Part shown: positions 57,989 through 64,000 of the stretch, piece after piece | How the letters are laid out: each line of letters opens with the position of its first letter | How positions within the stretch are numbered: position 1 is the first letter of the stretch | NCBI RefSeq assembly: GCF_001514205.1 | Contig: NZ_KQ948766.1 | Location: forward strand, 465,215 to 529,214 | DNA from: Streptomyces griseoruber | GTDB lineage: Bacteria; Actinomycetota; Actinomycetes; Streptomycetales; Streptomycetaceae | DNA length: 64,000 bases | Reading direction: 5' to 3' | Notes under the pieces: generated by a model | Databases searched by the model: none | The model's input: only the letters and a program-made list of their open reading frames with translations | What the model was told of the DNA's origin: nothing | Position numbers and translations under genes: made by a program

Positions 57989-58744
57989 GTGCAGGACGCC
58001 TTCGGTCTCCCCCAGTCCCTCCTCGTCCTCGGCGGTACGTCGGAGATCGCGCTGGCGACCGCCCGCCGGCTGATCGCCCGCCGCACCCGCACGGTGTGGC
58101 TGGCCGGACGCCCCTCCGCCGCCCTGGAGTCGGCCGCCGCCGAGCTGCGCGCCCTCGGCGCCGGCGTCCGTACGGTCGCCTTCGACGCCCTCGACCCCGA
58201 CAGCCACGAGACCGTCCTCGGCAAGGTCTTCGCCGAGGGCGACATCGATCTCGTCCTGCTCGCCTTCGGGGTCCTCGGCGACCAGGCGCACGACGAGCGC
58301 GCCCCCACTGCGGCGGTGCGGGTCGCGCAGACCAACTACACCGGCGCGGTGTCGGCGGGTCTGGTGAGCGCCCGCGCACTCCAGACGCAGGGCCACGGGG
58401 CGCTCGTGGTGCTCTCCTCCGTCGCCGGGGAGCGGGCCCGCCGGGCGAACTTCATCTACGGCTCCAGCAAGGCCGGTCTCGACGCGTTCGCGCAGGGGCT
58501 GGGGGACGCGTTGCAGGGGACCGGCGTGCACGTGATGGTCGTACGGCCCGGGTTCGTGCGGACGCGGATGACGGCGGGGCTTCCGAAGGCGCCGCTCGCG
58601 ACCACGCCCGAGGAGGTGGCGGCGGCGGTGGAGCTGGGGTTGCGGCGGCGGTCGGAGGTGGTGTGGGTGCCGGGGGTGTTGAGGGTGGTGATGGCGGCGT
58701 TGCGGCATGCCCCTCGGGGGGTGTTCCGACGGCTGCCCGTTTAG
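57989..58744 (+). CDS. dprE2: Decaprenylphospho-beta-D-erythro-pentofuranosid-2-ulose 2-reductase homologue
   Basis: A 251-residue short-chain dehydrogenase. The NAD(P)-binding opening is LVLGGTSEIALATARRL (about 12-28), the catalytic serine is in VLSSVAGERARRAN, and YGSSKAGLDAFAQGL holds the Y-x3-K pair. It reduces the keto intermediate made by DprE1. GTG 57989 has AGGAG 6 bp upstream. The 44-bp gap from dprE1 contains three GAAGTCCCC-like 9-bp repeats (57943-57970). Confidence 0.92.
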   Translation: MQDAFGLPQSLLVLGGTSEIALATARRLIARRTRTVWLAGRPSAALESAAAELRALGAGVRTVAFDALDPDSHETVLGKVFAEGDIDLVLLAFGVLGDQAHDERAPTAAVRVAQTNYTGAVSAGLVSARALQTQGHGALVVLSSVAGERARRANFIYGSSKAGLDAFAQGLGDALQGTGVHVMVVRPGFVRTRMTAGLPKAPLATTPEEVAAAVELGLRRRSEVVWVPGVLRVVMAALRHAPRGVFRRLPV

Positions 58745-58757
58745 CGGGCGGGCCCTG

Positions 58758-58815
58758 AAGGGGCGCGGGGCGGTGTCGACCTGCGGCTCCGCCGCGTGGG
58801 CGCGACCGGCCCCCA
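58758..58815 (+). repeat. Dispersed GGGGCGCGGGG...CGCGACC palindromic repeat, copy 3 (expanded loop)
   Basis: It begins AAGGGGCGCGGGG, has an insertion containing GCGGC-TCC-GCCGC, and ends GGGCGCGACCGGCCCC. It lies between convergent dprE2 and the 2'-5' RNA ligase gene and could act as a bidirectional terminator. Confidence 0.65.
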
Positions 58816-58843
58816 CCGGGCCCGCGGACGAACCACCCGTGCC

Positions 58844-59422
58844 TCAGCGAGCCGGCAGGGAACCGCGGTCCGCGTGAGCCGTCTGCGGGGGGATCACCGG
58901 GCCGCCGAAGGTGTACTCGCGGAGTTGGCGCCAGACGCCGTCGGCGCCCTGTTCATGGAGGGCGAAGCCGGTGCAGGACCACTCGGCCTCATAGCCGGAG
59001 AGCTCCTCGAAGGCCCGGTCCATGGCCTCCTCGTCGATGCCGTGCGCCACGGTGACGTGCGGGTGGTACGGGAACAGCAGCTCGCGCACCAGCGGACCGG
59101 AGGCGTCCCGGACGAGCTGCTGGAGCCAGGCGCAGACCTCGGCGCCCTCGACGACCTTCAGGTACACCACCGGCGACAGCGGACGGAAGGTGCCGGTGCC
59201 GCACAGGCGCATCGGGAAGGGGCGGCCGGTCGCGGCGACCTCGATGAGGTGGGCGTCGACGGCCGGCAGGTCGCTCGCCTCGATCTCCGTCGGCGGCAGC
59301 AGCGTGACATGCGTGGGGATGCCGTGAGCAGCGGCGTCGCCGAAGCCCGTGCGCCGCTCCTGGAGCAGGCTGCCGTGAGGCTCCGGGACCGCGATCGACA
59401 CGCCGATCGTTACGGTCCCCAC
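58844..59422 (-). CDS. 2'-5' RNA ligase family protein
   Basis: A 192-residue 2H phosphoesterase-fold protein with both hallmark H-x-T-x motifs, HVTLLP (about 39-44) and HVTVAHG (about 122-128). Such proteins act on 2',3'-cyclic or 2'-5' phosphodiesters in RNA or nucleotides. GTG 59422 has AGGAG 6 bp upstream, so it is preferred over ATG 59485. It lies downstream of trpS on the same strand, 156 bp apart. Confidence 0.87.
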   Translation of the reverse strand: MGTVTIGVSIAVPEPHGSLLQERRTGFGDAAAHGIPTHVTLLPPTEIEASDLPAVDAHLIEVAATGRPFPMRLCGTGTFRPLSPVVYLKVVEGAEVCAWLQQLVRDASGPLVRELLFPYHPHVTVAHGIDEEAMDRAFEELSGYEAEWSCTGFALHEQGADGVWRQLREYTFGGPVIPPQTAHADRGSLPAR

Positions 59423-59578
59423 GTCGTCTCCTGTCGTCGGTGCCGGGTTCGTATGCAGTCGTACGGCTATCGACTGTACGGCCACGGCTGTGCTCTGGGC
59501 AGGCGCAAGGGAAGTGATGTGCAGCGCTCTGCCCGGGGGAACTTCTGTGTGGTGCGCCTGTGATGCTGCTGAGCGCCG

Positions 59579-60592
59579 TCAGTGCTTCGCGGGCAGGAAG
59601 CCGACCCTCTCGTACGCCTGGGAGAGCGTCTCCGCGGCGACCGCGCGCGCCTTCTCCGCGCCCTTCGCGAGGATCGAGTCCAGCGTCTCCGGGTCGTCCA
59701 GGTACTGCTGGGTGCGGTCCCGGAACGGGGTGACGAAGTCGACGACGACGTCCGCGAGGTCCGTCTTCAGGGCGCCGTACATCTTGCCCTCGTACTCCTG
59801 CTCCAGCTGCGCGACGCTCTTGCCGGTGAGGGTGGAGTAGACGGTGAGCAGGTTGCTGACACCCGGCTTGTTCTCGAGGTCGTAGCGGACGACCGTGTCG
59901 GTGTCCGTGACCGCGCTCTTGACCTTCTTCGCGGTGGCCTTCGGGTCGTCGAGCAGGTTGATGAGGCCCTTCGGCGTGGACGCCGACTTGCTCATCTTGA
60001 TCGACGGGTCCTGGAGGTCGTAGATCTTCGCCGTCTCCTTGAGGATGTACGGCTTCGGGATGGTGAAGGTCGCGCCGAAGCGGCCGTTGAAGCGCTCGGC
60101 GAGGTCACGGGTCAGCTCGATGTGCTGGCGCTGGTCCTCGCCGACCGGGACCTCGTGGGCCTGGTAGAGCAGGATGTCCGCGACCTGGAGGATCGGGTAC
60201 GTGAACAGGCCGACGCTGGCGCTCTCGGCACCCTGGCGGGCGGACTTGTCCTTGAACTGGGTCATCCGGCTGGCCTCGCCGAAGCCGGTGAGGCAGTTCA
60301 TGACCCAGGCGAGCTGGGCGTGCTCGGGGACGTGGCTCTGCACGAAGAGGGTGCAGCGCTCGGGGTCCAGACCGGCCGCGAGGAGCTGGGCGGCGGCCAG
60401 ACGGGTGTTGGCCGTGAGGTCCTTCGGGTCCTGCGGGACCGTGATCGCGTGCAGGTCGACGACCATGTAGAAGGCGTCGTGGGACTCCTGGAGGGCCACC
60501 CACTGGCGGACGGCGCCGAGGTAGTTGCCCAGGTGGAACGAGCCGGCGGTGGGCTGGATGCCGGAGAGCACGCGGGGTCGGTCTGAGGCCAT
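59579..60592 (-). CDS. trpS: Tryptophanyl-tRNA synthetase
   Basis: A 337-residue class Ic aminoacyl-tRNA synthetase. The HIGH-type motif is FHLGN in [14 protein letters not shown] (about 13-26), and the KMSKS loop is intact near residue 194. [20 protein letters not shown] is the tryptophan-pocket region. It charges tRNA-Trp. Starts at 60601 and 60598 would add two or three residues. Confidence 0.95.
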   Translation of the reverse strand: MASDRPRVLSGIQPTAGSFHLGNYLGAVRQWVALQESHDAFYMVVDLHAITVPQDPKDLTANTRLAAAQLLAAGLDPERCTLFVQSHVPEHAQLAWVMNCLTGFGEASRMTQFKDKSARQGAESASVGLFTYPILQVADILLYQAHEVPVGEDQRQHIELTRDLAERFNGRFGATFTIPKPYILKETAKIYDLQDPSIKMSKSASTPKGLINLLDDPKATAKKVKSAVTDTDTVVRYDLENKPGVSNLLTVYSTLTGKSVAQLEQEYEGKMYGALKTDLADVVVDFVTPFRDRTQQYLDDPETLDSILAKGAEKARAVAAETLSQAYERVGFLPAKH

Positions 60593-60653
60593 GTTCATCA
60601 TTGTCTCAGAGAGCGGTGAGTGGTTTCGGTGCACGGGGAGCTGCGGCGCCGTC

Positions 60654-60708
60654 GTGGCTGGTCGCGCCCCGCGGCGGGGCCGCACACGGCTGCGGCCCCG
60701 CGCCCCTT
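60654..60708 (-). repeat. Dispersed GGGGCGCGGGG...CGCGACC palindromic repeat, copy 4 (expanded loop)
   Basis: On the minus strand it reads AAGGGGCGCGGGGCCGCAGC, then a GCGGCCCCGCCGC insertion, then GGGGCGCGACCAGCCAC. It lies between glyA and trpS and could terminate glyA. Confidence 0.7.
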
Positions 60709-60718
60709 GAAAACGCCT

Positions 60719-62170
60719 TCAGCCGAGGTCGATCTCCGGGTACAGCGGGAAGCCCGCGACCAGGTCCGTCGCCCGCTGGGAGATCTCCTGCGCGACCTTC
60801 TCGTCCAGGACGTGGGAGGCCTTGCTCGGCGCGCCGGACTTCGTCGTGCCCTGTTCCGTGGTGGTGAGGACGCGGTCGATCAGGCCCGCCACCTCGTCCA
60901 TCTCCGCCGTGCCGAGGCCGCGGGTGGTCAGGGCCGGGGTGCCGACGCGGATGCCCGAGGTGTACCAGGCGCCGTTCGGGTCGGCGGGGATGGCGTTGCG
61001 GTTGGTGACGATGCCCGAGTCGAGGAGGGCGGCCTCGGCCTGGCGGCCGGTGAGGCCGTAGGAGGAGGCGACGTCGATCAGGTTGAGGTGGTTGTCGGTG
61101 CCGCCGGTGACCAGCGTGGCGCCCCGGCGCATCAGGCCCTCGGCCAGTGCGCGGGAGTTGTCGACGATCCGCTGGGCGTAGTCCTGGAAGGCGGGCTGCC
61201 GGGCCTCGGCGAGGGCGACGGCCTTGGCGGCCATCACGTGCGGGAGCGGGCCGCCGAGGACCATCGGGCAGCCGCGGTCGACCTGGTCCTTGAGGGAGTC
61301 GTCGCACAGGACCATGCCGCCGCGCGGGCCGCGCAGGGACTTGTGGGTGGTCGTGGTGACGATCTGGGCGTGCGGGACCGGGTCGAAGTCGCCGGTCAGG
61401 ACCTTGCCGGCGACCAGGCCCGCGAAGTGCGCCATGTCGACCATCAGGGTCGCGCCGACCTCGTCGGCGATCTCGCGCATGATCCGGAAGTTCACCAGGC
61501 GCGGGTACGCGGAGTAGCCGGCGACCACGATCAGCGGCTTGAACTCACGGGCCTGGGCGCGCAGGGCGTCGTAGTCGATGAGGCCGGTCGCCGGGTCGGT
61601 GCCGTAGGAGCGCTGGTCGAACATCTTGCCGCTGATGTTCGGGCGGAAGCCGTGGGTGAGGTGGCCGCCGGCGTCCAGGGACATGCCGAGCATGCGCTGG
61701 TTGCCGAAGGCCTGGCGCAGCTCCGCCCAGTCGGCCTCGGAGAGGTCGTTGACCTGGCGGGCGCCGGTCCTCTCCAGGAAGGGGACCTCGACGCGGTCGG
61801 CGAGGACGGCCCAGAAGGCGACCAGGTTGGCGTCGATGCCGGAGTGCGGCTGGACGTAGGCGTGGCGGGCGCCGAACAGCTCGCGGGCGTGCTCGGCGGC
61901 GAGCGCCTCGACCGTGTCGACGTTGCGGCAGCCGGCGTAGAAGCGGCGGCCGACGGTGCCCTCGGCGTACTTGTCGCTGAACCAGTTGCCCATCGCGAGG
62001 AGGGTGGCCGGGGAGGCGTAGTTCTCGGAGGCGATCAGCTTGAGCATCTCGCGCTGGTCGTGCACCTCCTGGCCGATGGCGTCGGCGACGCGCGGCTCGA
62101 CGGCACGGATCACGTCGAGGGCGGCGCGGAAGGCGGTGGACTCGGTGGAGAGGGGCTGCTGCTCTGACAT
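60719..62170 (-). CDS. glyA: Serine hydroxymethyltransferase
   Basis: A 483-residue PLP enzyme that interconverts serine and glycine with tetrahydrofolate. Features are [27 protein letters not shown] (about 48-74), [24 protein letters not shown] and the PLP lysine in [15 protein letters not shown]. It is longer than the usual 420 residues because of an insertion (about 135-190) seen in a subset of actinobacterial enzymes. GGAGG lies 8 bp before the ATG. A ZTP riboswitch in its leader ties expression to folate/purine one-carbon status. Confidence 0.95.
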   Translation of the reverse strand: MSEQQPLSTESTAFRAALDVIRAVEPRVADAIGQEVHDQREMLKLIASENYASPATLLAMGNWFSDKYAEGTVGRRFYAGCRNVDTVEALAAEHARELFGARHAYVQPHSGIDANLVAFWAVLADRVEVPFLERTGARQVNDLSEADWAELRQAFGNQRMLGMSLDAGGHLTHGFRPNISGKMFDQRSYGTDPATGLIDYDALRAQAREFKPLIVVAGYSAYPRLVNFRIMREIADEVGATLMVDMAHFAGLVAGKVLTGDFDPVPHAQIVTTTTHKSLRGPRGGMVLCDDSLKDQVDRGCPMVLGGPLPHVMAAKAVALAEARQPAFQDYAQRIVDNSRALAEGLMRRGATLVTGGTDNHLNLIDVASSYGLTGRQAEAALLDSGIVTNRNAIPADPNGAWYTSGIRVGTPALTTRGLGTAEMDEVAGLIDRVLTTTEQGTTKSGAPSKASHVLDEKVAQEISQRATDLVAGFPLYPEIDLG

Positions 62171-62225
62171 GTCGTCGGCCTCCGGGTGGCGTGGGTGCTG
62201 AAAAGCGGTCACGGTGTCACGGTTC

Positions 62226-62304
62226 GGCCCAGGCGCACGGCACTGTTGCTGCTCAGAGCCGCTCCCCGATGGTCCGTCCCATCCCAGCGCGCCAGTCACG
62301 GCCC
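62226..62304 (-). promoter_or_regulatory. ZTP (pfl) riboswitch in the glyA leader
   Basis: Read on the minus strand, the leader contains CCGTGACTGGCG (62301-62290), then GGACCATCGGGGAGCGGC, and ends with GTGCGCCTGGGC (to about 62227). These are the conserved blocks of the pfl/ZTP motif (CGUGACUGGCG, ACCAxCGGGGAGCG, CCGCCUGGGC). A -10-like TAGGCT at 62316-62311 would start RNA at about 62304. The motif senses ZMP/ZTP, which build up when 10-formyl-THF is low, and switches on glyA. Confidence 0.88.
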
Positions 62305-62400
62305 GCCGCCAGCCTACCGGTCACGCCCGCGCGCGACGGTGCCGCGTCCACCATGCGAGCGACCGGGGAAGGGCGCACGCTGGAGTTCCCGGGAGGTCCC

Positions 62401-63606
62401 GTGAGCACGACCGAGGTGCTGATCGCCGCCGCCGACGCGCACTGCGCGCACACCTATCACCCGCTGCCGGTGGTGATCGCCACGGCCGAGGGGGCGTGGA
62501 TGACGGATGTGGAGGGGCGGCGGTATCTGGATCTGCTGGCGGGCTACTCGGCGCTGAACTTCGGGCACGGCAACCGGCGGCTGGTCGAGGCGGCGAAGGC
62601 GCAGCTGGAGCGGGTGACGCTGACGTCGAGGGCGTTCCACCACGACCGGTTCGCCGCGTTCTGCGCCGAGCTGGCCGCGCTGTGCGGCAAGGAGATGGTG
62701 CTGCCGATGAACACGGGCACGGAGGCGGTGGAGACGGCCGTGAAGACCGCCCGGAAGTGGGGCTACCGGGTGAAGGGGGTCCCGGCGGAGACGGCGAAGA
62801 TCGTCGTCGCCGGCCACAACTTCCACGGCCGTACGACGACGGTCGTCAGCTTCTCCACCGATCCCGAGGCCCGGGCGGACTACGGGCCGTACACGCCCGG
62901 CTTCGAGATCGTCCCGTACGGGGACGTCACGGCGATGCGGGCGGCGGTGACCGAGAACACGGTGGCGGTGCTGCTCGAACCCGTCCAGGGCGAGGCGGGG
63001 GTGATCGTCCCGCCGGAGGGCTATCTGCCGGCGGTGCGGGAGCTGACCCGGCAGCGGGGGGTGCTGTTCGTCGCCGACGAGATCCAGTCGGGGCTCGGCC
63101 GGACGGGGCGGACCTTCGCGTGCGAGCACGAGGGGGTCGTACCGGATGTGTATGTGCTGGGGAAGGCGCTCGGGGGCGGGATCGTGCCGGTGTCGGCGGT
63201 GGTGGCGGACGCGGCGGTGCTCGGGGTGTTCCGGCCCGGGGAGCACGGGTCGACGTTCGGCGGGAATCCGCTGGCGTGCGCGGTCGCGCTGGAGGTGATC
63301 GCGATGCTGCGGACGGGCGAGTACCAGGAGCGGGCCGCGCTGCTCGGGGAGCGGCTGCACCGGGAGCTGGCGGCGTTGGCCGGCACGGGGCGGGTGACGG
63401 CGGTGCGGGGGCGCGGGCTGTGGGCGGGCGTGGACGTGGCGCCGGGGTACGGGTCGGGGCGGGAGGTGGCGGAGCGGCTGATGGGCCGGGGCGTCCTGGT
63501 GAAGGACACCCGCGGCCCGACGATCCGCGTCGCACCGCCCCTGGTCATCACCGAGGAGGACCTGGACTGGGGGCTGGAGCAGCTGCGGGTGGTGCTGGGG
63601 GGCTAG
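62401..63606 (+). CDS. rocD: Ornithine aminotransferase
   Basis: A 401-residue class III PLP aminotransferase converting ornithine to glutamate semialdehyde. Features are DLLAGYSALNFGHGN, MNTGTEAVETAVKTARKWGY (about 101-120), FHGRTTTVVSFSTD, LEPVQGEAGV, ADEIQSGLGRTG and the PLP lysine in LGKALGGG. The GTG at 62401 has GGAGG 4 bp upstream. Divergent from glyA. No arginine-degradation partner is in the window. Confidence 0.92.
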   Translation: MSTTEVLIAAADAHCAHTYHPLPVVIATAEGAWMTDVEGRRYLDLLAGYSALNFGHGNRRLVEAAKAQLERVTLTSRAFHHDRFAAFCAELAALCGKEMVLPMNTGTEAVETAVKTARKWGYRVKGVPAETAKIVVAGHNFHGRTTTVVSFSTDPEARADYGPYTPGFEIVPYGDVTAMRAAVTENTVAVLLEPVQGEAGVIVPPEGYLPAVRELTRQRGVLFVADEIQSGLGRTGRTFACEHEGVVPDVYVLGKALGGGIVPVSAVVADAAVLGVFRPGEHGSTFGGNPLACAVALEVIAMLRTGEYQERAALLGERLHRELAALAGTGRVTAVRGRGLWAGVDVAPGYGSGREVAERLMGRGVLVKDTRGPTIRVAPPLVITEEDLDWGLEQLRVVLGG

Positions 63607-63630
63607 GAGCAGGTCGTGGGAGGGGCGGGG

Positions 63631-64000
63631 TCAGCCGATGGTCCACTTCTGGTTGGCGGCGCCCGAGCAGGTCCAGATCTGCAGCCGGGTGCCGTTGGCC
63701 GGGTTGTTGCCGGTCACGTCCAGGCACTTGTCGGCCTGTGGATTGACGATGTCGTTCGCCGCGCTGACGGCCCACTTCTGATGGGGGCCGCCGGTGCAGT
63801 CCCAGAGCTGGACCGTGGAGCCGTCGGCGGTGCCGTTGCCGGTGACGTCCAGGCACTTGCCGAGCGCGCGGACCGTGCCGTCGGCGCCCACGGTCCACTG
63901 CTGGGCGGCGGTGCCGTTGCAGTCGTAGAGCTGTACGGGGGTCCCGTTGGCGGAGTTGGCCCCGGCGACGTCCACGCACTTTCCGGCCAGGCCCCTGATC
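63631..64000 (-). CDS. Secreted protein with C-terminal ricin-type beta-trefoil lectin domain (partial)
   Basis: The minus-strand frame is open from the window edge to a TGA at 63631, giving the last 122 residues. They form a ricin B-type lectin domain with three QxW repeats (AQQW, HQKW, NQKW), each preceded by a KCxDVxGxxxxxGTxxQxxxC pattern. In Streptomyces such domains end secreted glycoside hydrolases or proteases and bind galactose- or xylan-type glycans. The catalytic part lies outside the window. It is convergent with rocD, 24 bp away. Confidence 0.9.
   Translation of the reverse strand, partial: IRGLAGKCVDVAGANSANGTPVQLYDCNGTAAQQWTVGADGTVRALGKCLDVTGNGTADGSTVQLWDCTGGPHQKWAVSAANDIVNPQADKCLDVTGNNPANGTRLQIWTCSGAANQKWTIG

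Overview
The window is chromosomal DNA of a Streptomyces (or very close relative). It is about 72% GC, with strong third-position G/C bias, many GTG starts and many apparently leaderless transcripts. It carries typical Streptomyces families, including an SCO4848-family membrane protein, TM2/DUF2752 proteins and sdhCDAB. From memory, gene content and order match the S. coelicolor region around SCO4837-SCO4884, read from the high-numbered end to the low-numbered end; this was not checked by alignment.

Layout. 1-1.5 kb: start of an M20 amidohydrolase and a methyltransferase. 1.6-17.1 kb: a large cell-surface glycopolymer locus. It holds a NeuB-type nonulosonate synthase, a CMP-nonulosonate cytidylyltransferase fused to a KdsC-like phosphatase, polysialyltransferase-like enzymes, two GT2 enzymes, a GtrA flippase, a GT-C membrane transferase, a GT8/pyruvyltransferase fusion and a GT29 sialyltransferase. 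No NeuC or NeuD is present, and the phosphatase carries residues that I recall from Kdn-9-phosphate phosphatase, so the polymer is more likely Kdn-based (a teichulosonic acid) than Neu5Ac-based. 17.4-21.4 kb: acyltransferase, a TetR/monooxygenase pair with three operator copies, and a LeuE exporter. 21.4-24 kb: a methylmalonyl-CoA mutase-type subunit without a B12 domain, and an L,D-transpeptidase lipoprotein.

24-31.4 kb: two tandem ECF sigma factor/single-pass membrane protein pairs that are paralogous to each other, two paralogous small proteins, a further hypothetical protein and a GH20 hexosaminidase. 31.6-35.8 kb: OHCU decarboxylase and succinate dehydrogenase. 35.9-43.7 kb: small accessory genes (Uma2, SUKH, a Tat-exported cytokinin-dehydrogenase-like flavoenzyme, TM2-DUF2752-TM2, VOC) and a TetR-containing operon with two perfect operators. 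43.7-48.4 kb: an MMPL transporter divergent from a two-component system. 48.48-48.65 kb: a hairpin-type miniature inverted-repeat element. 48.6-54.9 kb: RsbW-like kinase, peptide-binding protein, metallophosphoesterase, SCO4848 protein, a DD-carboxypeptidase and a YihY protein.

54.9-58.7 kb: a compact UbiA/PAP2/DprE1/DprE2 set for polyprenyl-phosphoryl-arabinose. 58.8-64 kb: 2'-5' RNA ligase-like protein, trpS, glyA with a ZTP (pfl) riboswitch in its leader, ornithine aminotransferase and the end of a ricin-lectin protein. Four copies of a GGGGCGCGGGG...CGCGACC palindromic repeat sit at gene ends. No tRNA, rRNA, CRISPR array or transposase gene was found.
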